Shown here: positions 1 through 8,604 of the stretch, one piece after another
Numbering within the stretch: the first letter of the stretch is position 1
Layout: each line of letters starts with the position of its first letter
DNA from: JAEUJM01 sp041908445
GTDB taxonomy: Bacteria > Actinomycetota > Acidimicrobiia > Acidimicrobiales > DATDAH01
Direction of reading: 5' to 3'
Assembly (NCBI GenBank): GCA_041908445.1
Contig: JAYRFK010000040.1
Span: 1-64,000 of the forward strand
Length of the DNA stretch: 64,000 bases
Notes under the pieces: generated by a model
What the model saw: only the letters and a program-made list of their open reading frames with translations
The model's database searches: none
Told to the model about the DNA's origin: nothing
Position numbers and translations under genes: made by a program

Positions 1-301
1 AGGCGGGCGCCGGCGTGCTGGTACGCCCGTGACCACGGTGGGCCGGGACGGCAGGACCGCCAGCCCCACCGGCGCCCCGCCCGAACGGGCATCGCCGCCA
101 GGCCGAGCTCGAGGCCAACGCTGGCGCTGCGTGACCCCGTCTCCCGGAGGGGCCCGACCGGCTCGAGCGGCGGCCCTGCGAGCGGCCGCCGCGCCCCCTC
201 GAGTCGCAGGGCCGTACCCTCGGGCGCCGGCCTCCCGGCCCTCGACACGCCCCTCCCCGCCGTGTGGCGCGAACGAGCGCGCGACCCCCCGCCAGAAATA
301 C

Positions 302-317
302 CACTATCGCCGTAGTG
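302..317. promoter_or_regulatory. Candidate SUF operator A upstream of sufC
   Basis: A perfect inverted repeat, CACTA-6-TAGTG, lies 16 bases before the sufC start and just upstream of a -10-like element. A related palindrome precedes sufB (18612-18632); both contain ACTATC followed by a TAG half. The position suits a repressor of Fe-S biogenesis such as an Rrf2/IscR- or SufR-type protein, but no such regulator gene is in the window, so the binder is unknown. Confidence 0.45.
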
Positions 318-324
318 CTAATAC
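316..324 (+). promoter_or_regulatory. Candidate extended -10 element of the sufC promoter
   Basis: TGC-TAATAC (TGn plus a -10-like hexamer) ends 9 bases before the GTG start of sufC and overlaps the right edge of operator A. With a start site about 7 bases downstream the mRNA would have almost no leader. No good -35 box is visible, which fits an activated or repressed promoter. Confidence 0.4.
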
Positions 325-333
325 ACTGGCGGG

Positions 334-1083
334 GTGACTGACGACGCTCCCCTCTTCGCGGTCGAGGGCCTGCGAGTGGCCGCCGACGGCCAGGAGATCC
401 TGAAGGGCGTCGACCTCGCGGTCGGCGCCGGCGAGCTCCACGCCCTCATGGGCCCCAACGGCTCGGGCAAGTCGACCCTCGCCAACGCCCTGCTCGGCAG
501 CCCCGAGTACGAGGTCACCGGCGGCCGCATCCGCTACCACGGTGACGACATCACCGACTGGCCCGTCGACGTGCGGGGCAAGGCGGGCCTGTTCCTCGCC
601 TTCCAGTACCCGCAGGCCATCGCCGGGGTCTCCGTCATCAACTTCCTGCGCCAGGCCCTCTCGGGGCGCAAGGGCATCGACCTGTCGGTGCTCGAGCTGC
701 GCCTCGCGATCATGGAGTGGATGGCCAAGCTCGACATGGACCCCTCCTTCGCCGACCGCTACCTCAACGAGGGCTTCTCCGGCGGCGAGAAGAAGCGCAA
801 CGAGGTGCTCCAGATGGCCATCATGGAGCCCGACATGGCCATCCTCGACGAGACCGACTCCGGCCTCGACATCGACGCGCTCCGGGTGGTCGCCAAGGGC
901 GTGCAGGAGGTCCGCAAGGCCCGCCCCGAGATGGGAGCACTGGTGATCACCCACTACCAACGGCTGCTCGACGAGCTCGACGTGGACCACGTCCACCTGC
1001 TCGTGGACGGCCGCATCGTCGAGAGCGGCGGCCGCGAGCTGGCCGAGCGCATCGAGCGGGAGGGCTTCGAGGCATGGCAGTGA
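334..1083 (+). CDS. sufC: SufC, Fe-S cluster assembly ATPase (copy 1)
   Basis: This 249-residue protein is the ABC-type ATPase of the SufBCD scaffold, which builds Fe-S clusters in the cytoplasm. The Walker A motif GPNGSGKST is at residues 40-48, the signature FSGGEKKRNE at about 150, and the Walker B segment MAILDE follows; SGGEKKRNE and the LDETDSGLDIDAL stretch are typical of SufC rather than of transporters. It starts with GTG and has no Shine-Dalgarno sequence, consistent with a leaderless mRNA. sufS overlaps its end. A second sufC lies at 6035-6847 beside sufD, so it is unclear which copy serves the SufBD scaffold. Confidence 0.95.
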   Translation: MTDDAPLFAVEGLRVAADGQEILKGVDLAVGAGELHALMGPNGSGKSTLANALLGSPEYEVTGGRIRYHGDDITDWPVDVRGKAGLFLAFQYPQAIAGVSVINFLRQALSGRKGIDLSVLELRLAIMEWMAKLDMDPSFADRYLNEGFSGGEKKRNEVLQMAIMEPDMAILDETDSGLDIDALRVVAKGVQEVRKARPEMGALVITHYQRLLDELDVDHVHLLVDGRIVESGGRELAERIEREGFEAWQ

Positions 1084-2324
1084 CGACCCACGATCCCCTC
1101 GACGTCGCCGCCATCAAGGGCGACTTCCCGATCCTCGGCGAGACCGTGCACGGCAAGCGCCTCGTGTACCTCGACTCGGCCGCCACCTCGCAGAAGCCCC
1201 GCGCCGTGCTCGACGCGATGGACCACTACTACGAGACGACCAACGCCAACGTGCACCGCGGCGTCTACGAGATCGCCGAGCGGGCCACCACGATGATGGA
1301 GGCGGCGCGTGCCCGCACCGCCCGGTTCATCGGGGCGGCCTCGCCGTCCGAGCTGGTCTTCACCAAGAACTTCACCGAGGCCTTCAACCTGCTCGCCCGC
1401 TCGTGGGGCGGGGCCAACCTCGGCCCGCGCGACGCCGTCGTGCTCAGCCACATGGAGCACCACTCCAACATCGTCCCGTGGCAGATGCTCGCCGCCGAGA
1501 AGGGCTTCGAGATCCGCTGGCTCCCCATCGACGCCGACGGCCAGCTCGACCTCACTGACCTCGACCGCCTGCTCGACGGAGCCAAGCTCCTCAGCATCAC
1601 GGCGATGTCGAACGTGCTCGGCACCCTCACGCCGGTGCGCCACCTCGCCGACGCCGCCCACGCCGCCGGCGCCCTGATCGCGGTCGACGCCTGCCAGTAC
1701 GTCCCCCACGTCCCGACCGACGTGGTCGAGCTCGACGCCGACTTCCTCGCCTTCTCCGGCCACAAGATGTGCGGGCCCACGGGCATCGGCTGCCTCTGGG
1801 GCCGGGCCGAGCTGCTCGACGCGATGCCCCCGTTCCTCGGCGGCGGCGAGATGATCCGCGACGTCCGCCTCGACGGCTTCACCCCCAACGAGCTGCCCTG
1901 GAAGTTCGAGGCCGGCACCCCGCCCATCGCCGAGACCGTCGGCCTCGGCGCCGCGGTCGAGTACCTCGAGGGCCTCGGGATGGCGGCCGTGCGCGAGCAC
2001 GAGGTGAGCCTCACCGCCTACGCGTTGCGCACCCTCCACGGGCGCTTCGGCGATCAGCTGACGGTGCACGGCCCCGCCGAGCCCGCCGCCCGCGGCGGGG
2101 TGCTGTCCCTGGCCCTCGCCGACATCCACCCCCACGACGTCGCCCAGGTCCTCGACCAGGAGGGCGTGTGCGTCCGGGCCGGCCACCACTGCGCGAAGCC
2201 GCTGATGCGGGTCCTCGGCGTGGGCGCCACCGCCCGCGCCTCGTTGTACGTTTACAACGACGAGCGCGACGTGGACGCGCTGGCCGACGCCCTCGACGCC
2301 GCGCTGGCGTTCTTCGCGCTGTAG
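1074..2324 (+). CDS. sufS: SufS-type cysteine desulfurase
   Basis: A 416-residue PLP enzyme of the class V aminotransferase fold that takes sulfur from cysteine for Fe-S assembly. The PLP lysine is in SGHKMCGPTGIG (Lys about 231) and the persulfide cysteine in RAGHHCAKP (Cys about 373); the short group-II-type loop at that cysteine marks SufS rather than IscS. The ATG at 1074 follows GGGAGGG by 9 bases. An in-frame GTG at 1080 would give the compact GTGA overlap with the sufC stop, so the true start may be two codons later. It is translationally coupled to sufC and followed 24 bases later by sufU, its expected sulfur acceptor. Confidence 0.95.
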   Translation: MAVTTHDPLDVAAIKGDFPILGETVHGKRLVYLDSAATSQKPRAVLDAMDHYYETTNANVHRGVYEIAERATTMMEAARARTARFIGAASPSELVFTKNFTEAFNLLARSWGGANLGPRDAVVLSHMEHHSNIVPWQMLAAEKGFEIRWLPIDADGQLDLTDLDRLLDGAKLLSITAMSNVLGTLTPVRHLADAAHAAGALIAVDACQYVPHVPTDVVELDADFLAFSGHKMCGPTGIGCLWGRAELLDAMPPFLGGGEMIRDVRLDGFTPNELPWKFEAGTPPIAETVGLGAAVEYLEGLGMAAVREHEVSLTAYALRTLHGRFGDQLTVHGPAEPAARGGVLSLALADIHPHDVAQVLDQEGVCVRAGHHCAKPLMRVLGVGATARASLYVYNDERDVDALADALDAALAFFAL

Positions 2325-2348
2325 CGCGCTCACGACCAGGGAGAACCT

Positions 2349-2843
2349 GTGCCCGGACTCGAAGACCTCTACCGAGAGATCATCCTCGACCACTACCGCA
2401 ACCCCCGGAACCGGGGCGAGCTCGAGACGCCCCCCGCCCACCGGGTCGAGGGCTTCAACCCGCTGTGCGGCGACGAGATCGTGGTCTACCTCGAGCTCGA
2501 CGACGAGGGCCGGATCGGCGACATCAAGATCGGTGGCCAGGGCTGCTCGATCAGCCAGTCGTCCGCCTCGATGATGTCCGCCGCGGTGAAGGGCAAGACC
2601 CTCGCCGAGGTCCGTGACCTGACCCGGGCCTTCAAGGCCATGATGTCGATCCACGAGCAGGAGATCGGCGGCGAGGGCGAAGACGGGGACGAGCTCGACG
2701 CCGACGCGACCGCGGAGGCCCCCGAGGTCCGCCTCGGCGACCTCGAGGCGCTGCGCGGCGTGGTGAAGTTCCCGGTGCGCATCAAGTGCGCCACCCTCTC
2801 CTGGAACACCCTGGCGCAGGGCATCGAAGAGGCCACCGCCTAG
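2349..2843 (+). CDS. sufU: SufU, zinc-dependent sulfurtransferase partner of SufS
   Basis: The 164-residue product begins with the typical SufU/IscU amino end (LEDLYREIILDHYRNPRN). It has the three conserved cysteines at Cys40 (LCGDE, with Asp42), Cys66 (GQGCSISQ) and Cys147 (IKCATLSW). In Gram-positive SUF systems SufU accepts persulfide from SufS. An acidic insert of about 25 residues (GGEGEDGDELDADATAEA, near 105-122) makes it longer than usual. It starts with GTG after AGGGAG. It is the last gene of the sufC-sufS-sufU operon; the membrane protein gene starts 12 bases later and may be co-transcribed. Confidence 0.93.
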   Translation: MPGLEDLYREIILDHYRNPRNRGELETPPAHRVEGFNPLCGDEIVVYLELDDEGRIGDIKIGGQGCSISQSSASMMSAAVKGKTLAEVRDLTRAFKAMMSIHEQEIGGEGEDGDELDADATAEAPEVRLGDLEALRGVVKFPVRIKCATLSWNTLAQGIEEATA

Positions 2844-2855
2844 GGTCCCTGGGCG

Positions 2856-5018
2856 GTGACCCACGGGGCGACGAGCAGCATCGAGCACGGCGGCGTCGAC
2901 GCCGCCGTCGAGGTCGAGGTCGATCACGACGGCGGCCGGGGCGACGCGCCCGGGCGCCGCCTGCGCGAGCTCGACCCCCCCGTCCGCAGGATCGCCCTCG
3001 CGCTCGGCGCGGCGGTCGCCCTCCCGTTCGTCCTCGCCGCGGTCCAGGCCTGGCGCGACGGGTGGTTCCCGATCGCGGACGACGGGACCATGCTCACCGT
3101 CGCCCGGCAGGTGTTCACCGCGCACCCACCCCTGACCGGCGAGACGGGCTCGTTCGACAAGTACGGCGTGCAGGCCTTCCACCCGGGCCCGCTCGTCTAC
3201 TACGTGCTCGCCCCGTTCGTGAAGGTCCTCGGCGGCGCCGCCGGCCTGCTGACCGGCGCCGCCGTCGTGTCCTCGCTCGCGGTGGTCGGCATCGGCTACG
3301 TGGCCCTGCGCACGAGCGGGGCCCGTGCCGCGCTCTGGGCGTGGGTCGTCGCCCTCGCCATGGTGTGGTCGCTGGGCGGCACCGCCTACGTCTACCGACC
3401 CTTCAAGGCGGTCTCGGCGCTGCTCGTCCTGCTGGTGTTCCTGCACCTGTCCGCCGCCGTCGCCAGTGGGCGCAGCAGCCTGCTCCCGCTCTGGGTGCTC
3501 GCCGCCTCGTACCCGGCGGCGGCCTCGATCCGCTACGTCCCACCGATCGCGGTCGTGATCCTGGCCACCCTCGGCGTCGTGGTGGTCGCCCGCTGGCAGC
3601 GGACGGGCCGACCGCACGAGGCGGGTCGTGGTGGTGACGACGAGGACGAGGAGGACGACGGCGCGGTGGCGGCCCACACCCGCGCCCTGCTCCGGCTCAC
3701 CGGGCCCGAGCGCCGCGCCCTGCTCCTGGCGGGCGTCGTCGTGGTCCTGTGCTGGTGGGCCCCGGCCTACGAGGCGCTCACCAACCGCGGGGGCAACCTC
3801 CGCCAGCTCTACCGGGGCGGGCGCGCCGCCACCGGCGCCACGGAGGGCCTGCGGGTGGCGCTGGCCGAGATGTCCCGTGCCCTCGTGCTCGACCCGATGA
3901 TGCACCTGGCGGACTACCAGGCCCGCCGCCTGCCCTACCTCCTCGCCGCCGGCCTCCTCGCCGCCGCCACCCTCGTGCTGGTGGTGGTCGGCCGTCACCG
4001 ACTGTTCCGACGCCACTGGGCCCACGTCGCGGTCGCCGGCGCGGCACTCGCCGGCATGACCGCCTCGCTCGCCGCCGCGCCCGCCGACGAGGGGTTCGGC
4101 GCCTACCAGATCCTCGGTGCGGTCCCGGTGGGCGCGTTCGCCCTGTTCGCCGCCGGGCTCGTGGCGGCCGCGGTGGTCGGTCCCCGCCTCGCCGCCCGCC
4201 GGACGGCTCCCCCGTGGGTGGTGCCCGCCCTCGTCGTGGCCCTCGCGGTGATCGTCGCGGTGCCGGGGCCCATCGACGACTCCCGGGAGGACTACCCCTG
4301 GGGGTTCGCGGCGACCAAGGAGCTGATCGACGAGTCCGCACCCCACCTGCAGTCCGACAGCTACTGGAACTTCTGGCTCGTCGGCGGCCGGACGACCCCG
4401 GCGATCTTCGTCGGCCTCAAGGCCGGACTCGAGGCCGAGGGCGTGGAGACCGGCCTCAACGCCCGTGCGCCGGGCCTCGGCGACCGGGACGGCCCCGACG
4501 AGCGCACCCCCGCGGGCGACGTCCTCGTCATGCCCACCGCGCTGACCGACCCCGGCGACGGCTGGAGCGTGGTCGCCACCTACGAGCCCCCGGGTCGCGA
4601 CGACCAGGCCGCGGACCAGGCCGCCGAGGAGCTCCTCGCGTTCGCCCGCGAGACCCGGCCCGTCCCCCTCGACGCCCTCGCCGGCGGCCTGCCCCGGATC
4701 CTCTGCCCCGGGCTGGCCGCGGCGCCGTCCGGGTTCACCCTCGAGGCGTGCCCGGCCGCCCAGGAGGTCCTGGCGGCGGAGAACCCGATCGCCGAGCTCT
4801 CACCGGCCGAGGTCGCGCTCATCTACCTCGTGCAGTTCGGCGACATCACCACCCTGCCGCTCTTCGACGGGCCCGAGCCCCCGGCGGAGCTGCTCGAACG
4901 GGCCCGGGCGGGCTGGGACGACGTGCCCCTCACGATCTGGGCCCATCCGGCCGCCTCCGAGGGCCCGGACGACGGCGCGGACGCCGAGCGGGACGCAGCG
5001 GCGGACCCGGCCGCCTAG
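2856..5018 (+). CDS. Polytopic GT-C-like membrane protein, putative glycosyltransferase
   Basis: This 720-residue protein has about ten hydrophobic segments between residues 45 and 475 and a soluble, probably extracytoplasmic C-terminal part of some 240 residues. After the first membrane segment comes an acidic loop (PIADDGTML) and then HPGPLVYY, the arrangement found in uncharacterised actinobacterial GT-C-fold proteins that use lipid-linked sugars; I recognise the pattern, not a specific family. A charged linker (residues about 250-275, rich in Asp/Glu) splits the membrane domain. The GTG start is 12 bases after sufU and the GT2 gene follows after 11 bases. The GT2 could supply a polyprenyl-phosphate sugar to this enzyme; that link is inferred from adjacency. 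Confidence 0.65.
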   Translation: MTHGATSSIEHGGVDAAVEVEVDHDGGRGDAPGRRLRELDPPVRRIALALGAAVALPFVLAAVQAWRDGWFPIADDGTMLTVARQVFTAHPPLTGETGSFDKYGVQAFHPGPLVYYVLAPFVKVLGGAAGLLTGAAVVSSLAVVGIGYVALRTSGARAALWAWVVALAMVWSLGGTAYVYRPFKAVSALLVLLVFLHLSAAVASGRSSLLPLWVLAASYPAAASIRYVPPIAVVILATLGVVVVARWQRTGRPHEAGRGGDDEDEEDDGAVAAHTRALLRLTGPERRALLLAGVVVVLCWWAPAYEALTNRGGNLRQLYRGGRAATGATEGLRVALAEMSRALVLDPMMHLADYQARRLPYLLAAGLLAAATLVLVVVGRHRLFRRHWAHVAVAGAALAGMTASLAAAPADEGFGAYQILGAVPVGAFALFAAGLVAAAVVGPRLAARRTAPPWVVPALVVALAVIVAVPGPIDDSREDYPWGFAATKELIDESAPHLQSDSYWNFWLVGGRTTPAIFVGLKAGLEAEGVETGLNARAPGLGDRDGPDERTPAGDVLVMPTALTDPGDGWSVVATYEPPGRDDQAADQAAEELLAFARETRPVPLDALAGGLPRILCPGLAAAPSGFTLEACPAAQEVLAAENPIAELSPAEVALIYLVQFGDITTLPLFDGPEPPAELLERARAGWDDVPLTIWAHPAASEGPDDGADAERDAAADPAA

Positions 5019-5029
5019 CATCTCGGCCC

Positions 5030-6001
5030 GTGAGCGGGGAGGAAGCCACCCCGGTGCCGGGCCACGGGTCCGTCGCCGTCCTCATCCCGTGCCGCAACGA
5101 GGCGGCGACCGTCGCCGCGGTGGTGGCCGACTTCCAGCGGGTCCTGCCCGACGCCACCGTGCACGTGTTCGACAACGCGTCCACCGACGAGACCGCGGCG
5201 CTCGCGAGGGCCGCCGGGGCGTGCGTCCACCCGGTGGCCCGGCCGGGCAAGGGCAACGTCGTCCGCAAGATGTTCAGCGACGTGGAGGCCGACCGCTACG
5301 TCATGGTCGACGGGGACGCCACCTACGACGCGGCGGCGGCGCCGCAGCTGCTCCAGCGACTCGACGACGGCGCCCTCGACATGGTCGTGGGGGCGCGCAC
5401 CAGCGACGGCGGCGACGACGAGCGCCACCGCACCGGCCACCGGTCCGGCACGCGCCTGTTCGGGTGGCTCTACCGGCACCTCTTCGCCATCGAGTTCACC
5501 GACGTGTTCTCGGGCTACCGCGTGTTCACTCGCCGGTTCGTGAAGTCCTTCCCGGCGTCGACGTCCGGGTTCGACGTCGAGACGGAGCTGATCGTGCACG
5601 CCGCCGAGCTGCAGGTCGAGGTGGCGGAGGTCCCCACCCGGTACCGGCCGCGGCCGGGCGAGGAGTCGAAGCTCAACACCGTCGGCGACGGGTTCCACAT
5701 CCTGCGCTCGGCCCTGCGCCTCTACCGCGACACCCGTCCCGTGCGGTTCTTCGGTGGGCTCGCGGCGGCGATCACGGTGCTCGTGCTCGTGCTGGCCGAG
5801 CCCATCTTCGTGACCTACCTCGACACGGGGCTCGTGCCCCGGTTCCCGACCGCGATCGGCCTCGCCGCCCTCGAGGTCATCGCGGTGGTGCTGCTCGCCG
5901 TCGGCCTCGTCGGCGACTCGCTCGTCCGCCTCCGGCGCGAGCAACGGCGCATGGTGTTCCTGGCCGTCCCCCGGGATCGCCGCGCCGGCGACGCCCGCTG
6001 A
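5030..6001 (+). CDS. GT2 family glycosyltransferase (polyprenyl-phosphate sugar synthase type)
   Basis: This 323-residue protein has a GT-A nucleotide-sugar domain in residues 15-240. It opens with VAVLIPCRNEAATV, carries a donor-site DGD in VMVDGDATYD and has DVFSGYRVFTRRFVKSFP, as in DPM1/GtrB-like enzymes that put a sugar on polyprenyl phosphate. Two membrane helices follow (about 248-268 and 280-305). The start is the GTG 11 bases after the preceding stop; the open frame extends much further upstream only because of the GC bias. It probably acts at the inner face of the membrane with the upstream GT-C-like protein. The sugar cannot be told from sequence. Confidence 0.85.
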   Translation: MSGEEATPVPGHGSVAVLIPCRNEAATVAAVVADFQRVLPDATVHVFDNASTDETAALARAAGACVHPVARPGKGNVVRKMFSDVEADRYVMVDGDATYDAAAAPQLLQRLDDGALDMVVGARTSDGGDDERHRTGHRSGTRLFGWLYRHLFAIEFTDVFSGYRVFTRRFVKSFPASTSGFDVETELIVHAAELQVEVAEVPTRYRPRPGEESKLNTVGDGFHILRSALRLYRDTRPVRFFGGLAAAITVLVLVLAEPIFVTYLDTGLVPRFPTAIGLAALEVIAVVLLAVGLVGDSLVRLRREQRRMVFLAVPRDRRAGDAR

Positions 6002-6034
6002 GGGCCGCCACCCGCCCCGCCGCCGGCGGGCCCC

Positions 6035-6847
6035 TCAGGCCAGCGGGTCGGCAAAGGGGTCCGCGAACGGATCGGCGCCCGCGGCCACCGCAGGGGCGAC
6101 CGCGACGGGCTCCTCGACGCCGAAGCGGGCGTAGCCCTCGGTCTCGAGGGCCTCGGCCAGCTCGGGGCCACCCGACTCGCGGATGCGGCCGTGCACCAGG
6201 ATGTGCACCCGGTCGCTCTTGAGCTCGTGGAGCAGGCGGTTGTAGTGGGTGATGGCGAGCACGCCGAGACCCCACTCCGTGGTCGCCTGCTCGACCCGCT
6301 GGCTGACCCGGCGCAGCGCGTCGACGTCGAGGCCCGAGTCGAGCTCGTCGAGGATGGCGATGGCGGGCCGCAGCACGCCGAGCTGGAGCGTCTCGTTGCG
6401 CTTCTGCTCGCCGCCCGAGAGGTCCACGTTCAGCGGGCGGCTCAGGAACCGCTCGTCGAAGCCGATGCGCTCGGCCTCGGACACCATGCGGTCGCGGACC
6501 TCGTCGACGTCGCGCCCTGACGCCCGGAACGACGCCGCGAAGAGGTCCTCCAGGGAGACGCCGGGCACCTCGGTCGGGTACTGCATCGCGAGGAAGAGCC
6601 CCGCCTGGGCCCGCTCCCACGGCGCGAGGGCGAGCAGGTCCGTGCCGTCGAGCGTGACCGAACCGCCGGTGACCTCGTAGCCGGGACGGCCGGCGATCAC
6701 GTGGGACAACGTGGACTTCCCGGACCCGTTCGGCCCCATGACCGCGTGGACCTCGCCGCTGCGCACCACCAGGTCGACGCCCTGGAGGATCTCGCGGCCT
6801 TCGACCGACGCCCGCAGGCCGTCGACCACCAATTCGTGTGACGCCAC
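6035..6847 (-). CDS. sufC: SufC, Fe-S cluster assembly ATPase (copy 2)
   Basis: This second SufC (270 residues) has Walker A GPNGSGKST, LSGGEQKRNE and an ILDELDSGLDVDAL Walker B region. It belongs to the leftward sufD-Rieske-sufC block, the usual actinobacterial order, so it is the more likely partner of SufD. Its C-terminal tail carries a tandem DPFADPFADPLA repeat not seen in copy 1. The GTG at 6847 is preceded by AGGAGG at good spacing and was chosen over a longer in-frame extension that runs into the Rieske gene. It is last in its operon and converges with the GT2 gene. Confidence 0.93.
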   Translation of the reverse strand: MASHELVVDGLRASVEGREILQGVDLVVRSGEVHAVMGPNGSGKSTLSHVIAGRPGYEVTGGSVTLDGTDLLALAPWERAQAGLFLAMQYPTEVPGVSLEDLFAASFRASGRDVDEVRDRMVSEAERIGFDERFLSRPLNVDLSGGEQKRNETLQLGVLRPAIAILDELDSGLDVDALRRVSQRVEQATTEWGLGVLAITHYNRLLHELKSDRVHILVHGRIRESGGPELAEALETEGYARFGVEEPVAVAPAVAAGADPFADPFADPLA

Positions 6848-6864
6848 GGGGGCACCTCCTGCGC

Positions 6865-7182
6865 TCACGGCAGCACCACCCAGACGTCGCCGTCCGCCAC
6901 CTCGACCTCGTAGACCGGCGTGGGCTTCGTCGCCGGCAGCGAGGACGGTGCCCCGGTCTCCAGCGAGAAGGCGCTGCCGTGCTTCCAGCACTCGATCTCT
7001 CGCTCCTCCACCAGCACGTCGCCCTCGGCGAGCGAGATGTCCTGGTGGGTGCAGCGGTCCCCCACCACGTAGACGTCGTCGTCGATGCGGACGACGGCGA
7101 GGCGGCGGTCGCCGACGTCGAAGCGGCGGGCACCGCCGGGCGTCAGCTCGTCCAGCGCGCAGAGGCGCTCCCGGGCGCCCAT
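6865..7182 (-). CDS. Rieske-type [2Fe-2S] ferredoxin of the SUF operon
   Basis: A 105-residue single-domain Rieske protein. The cluster ligands are visible as CTH and, 18 residues later, CWKH (Cys-x-His ... Cys-x2-His). Small non-heme-oxygenase-type ferredoxins of this kind commonly sit between sufD and sufC in actinobacterial suf operons, where they are presumed electron carriers or cluster carriers. The ATG overlaps the sufD stop by one base (TGATG), so it is translationally coupled to sufD; sufC copy 2 follows after 17 bases. Confidence 0.9.
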   Translation of the reverse strand: MGARERLCALDELTPGGARRFDVGDRRLAVVRIDDDVYVVGDRCTHQDISLAEGDVLVEEREIECWKHGSAFSLETGAPSSLPATKPTPVYEVEVADGDVWVVLP

Positions 7183-8450
7183 CAGCGGGCCGGCCCTTCG
7201 AGCTTGGCCGAGACCTGGCGACGGATCTCGTCGGCCACGGTGGGCACCGGCAGCTGGGTCAACACCTCGTCGAAGAAGCCGGCCACGATCAGGCGCTCGG
7301 CCGCCGGCGTGGGCACGCCCCGGCTCTCGAGGTAGAAGCGCTGCTGCTCGTCGATGGGGCCGACGGTGGACGCGTGGCTGCAGCGGACGTCGTTGTTCTC
7401 GATCTCGAGGTTGGGCACCGACTCGGCCCAGGCGTGCTCGGAGAGCTTGATGTTGCGGTTGGTCTGGAAGGCGTTGGTGCCCCGGGCGTCGGGGCGCACC
7501 CGGATGAGCCCCGTGTAGACGGAGCGGGAGTGGCCGCCGACGGCCCCCTTGAACAGGAGGTTGCTGGTCGTGTCGGGGGCCACGTGGTCCTGGAAGGTGC
7601 GGAAGTCGAGGGTCTGGTCGCCGTCGCCGAAGTAGGCGGCGAGCAGGTCGCCCGTGGCGCCGCGACCGGCGAGCGCGCAGTCCGTGCGGAGCCGGGCGTA
7701 CTCCCCCCCGAAGGCCGCCGTGGCCGCGACCAGGCGGGCCTGGCCGCCGACCCGGGACGCCTGGGTGGCGAGCTGCCACACCCGGGGACCGAGGTCCTGG
7801 ACCGCGAGGTAGGTGAGCCGGGCCGACGGCGCCACGTCGAGCTCGACCACGGGCACGCTCACCGCGGTGACGTCGGCCGAGACCTGGAGGTCGACGAGGG
7901 TGACCTGGCTGTTGTCGCCGGCCCGCACCGCGAGGCGGGGCAGCGACAGGCCGCCCTCGGCCTCGGTGCGGTGCACGACCACGAGCGGGCGCTCGAGCGT
8001 CGCGCCCCGGGGCACGTCGACGATCACCGGCTCGGGGGCTCGGGCGTCGTTCAACGCGCCGAAGTAGTCGGTCGGGGCGCCGACGACGGCGCCGAGCACC
8101 GATTCCCCGGCGGCGTGCTCGCCGGCACGACCGGCCGTCACCCCGGCCGTGACCGCGTCGGGCGCCAGGTCGACCGCTCCGACGTAGCCGTCGACGACCA
8201 CCACGAGGCCGGCACGGTCGGGCACGATCGCGTCGGCGTGGGCGCGGGCCGCCGCCACGGCGGCCGCCGGCGCGGGGAGGTCGACGGGCCGGACGGTGTC
8301 GAGGTCGAGGTCGCCGATCCGGCTGTAGCGCCAGACCTCCTCTTCGGTGGTGGGAAGGTCGGCCTCGGCGAGGTGGCCGGACGAGATCGCCCGGCGGGCC
8401 TGCAGCCAATCGGGACCGGGGAGCGCGGTCGGTGCGTCGAGGGAGGGCAT
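7182..8450 (-). CDS. sufD: SufD, Fe-S cluster scaffold subunit
   Basis: This 422-residue protein is a member of the SufB/SufD family, with the right-handed beta-helix core and the typical C-terminal segment (NNDVRCSHASTVGPIDEQQRFYLESRGV). SufD pairs with SufB and SufC in the scaffold complex. The N-terminal helical part has EEEVWRYSRI, the usual SufD opening. Here sufD is separated from sufB by about 8.7 kb of unrelated genes, whereas the two are normally adjacent. The ATG has no clear Shine-Dalgarno sequence; a leader with a GC hairpin lies upstream. Confidence 0.93.
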   Translation of the reverse strand: MPSLDAPTALPGPDWLQARRAISSGHLAEADLPTTEEEVWRYSRIGDLDLDTVRPVDLPAPAAAVAAARAHADAIVPDRAGLVVVVDGYVGAVDLAPDAVTAGVTAGRAGEHAAGESVLGAVVGAPTDYFGALNDARAPEPVIVDVPRGATLERPLVVVHRTEAEGGLSLPRLAVRAGDNSQVTLVDLQVSADVTAVSVPVVELDVAPSARLTYLAVQDLGPRVWQLATQASRVGGQARLVAATAAFGGEYARLRTDCALAGRGATGDLLAAYFGDGDQTLDFRTFQDHVAPDTTSNLLFKGAVGGHSRSVYTGLIRVRPDARGTNAFQTNRNIKLSEHAWAESVPNLEIENNDVRCSHASTVGPIDEQQRFYLESRGVPTPAAERLIVAGFFDEVLTQLPVPTVADEIRRQVSAKLEGPAR

Positions 8451-8495
8451 GGGTGGTGGGTCGGGGCCTCGTTCGGGGGGCGCGGATCGCGACGA

Positions 8496-8533
8496 GGGGC
8501 CCGCGGCCGGGCCCCAAACGGACCCTCATCCTA
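8496..8533 (-). promoter_or_regulatory. Candidate sufD promoter and leader hairpin
   Basis: On the minus strand a TAGGAT -10-like hexamer (8533-8528) is followed by a GC hairpin with 8-base perfect arms (8515-8508 and 8503-8496), then about 45 bases to the sufD start. No copy of the SUF palindrome seen before sufC and sufB is evident. The call rests on pattern only. Confidence 0.25.
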
Positions 8534-8604
8534 GCGGCGGGGGCCCGGATCGGCCCCGGTCGGAGCGGGGTCGACGGGACCGCGGGCGACGCGGACCGAC
8601 CGGC

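Larger units (their letters stand above)
1..333. other. Non-coding leader region upstream of the sufC operon
   Basis: No convincing gene is visible here. A 102-codon open frame crosses it, but it is Pro/Arg/Ala-rich, has no family resemblance and ends at the sufC start, so I treat it as a GC artefact. The last 35 bases are clearly less GC-rich than the rest and hold the inverted repeat and -10-like element listed separately. Confidence 0.6.

Noticed and set aside
29..337. 102-codon frame before sufC
   Set aside because: Pro/Arg/Ala low complexity, no ribosome site, and it covers the sufC promoter.
717..1073. N-terminal extension of sufS inside sufC
   Set aside because: It is an out-of-frame read of sufC; SufS homologues start near 1074-1080.
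954..4346. 1130-codon open frame on the minus strand opposite sufC, sufS and sufU
   Set aside because: It is a mirror frame of confident genes, rich in Gly/Arg/Val/His with no family motifs; GC-rich codon use keeps antisense frames open.
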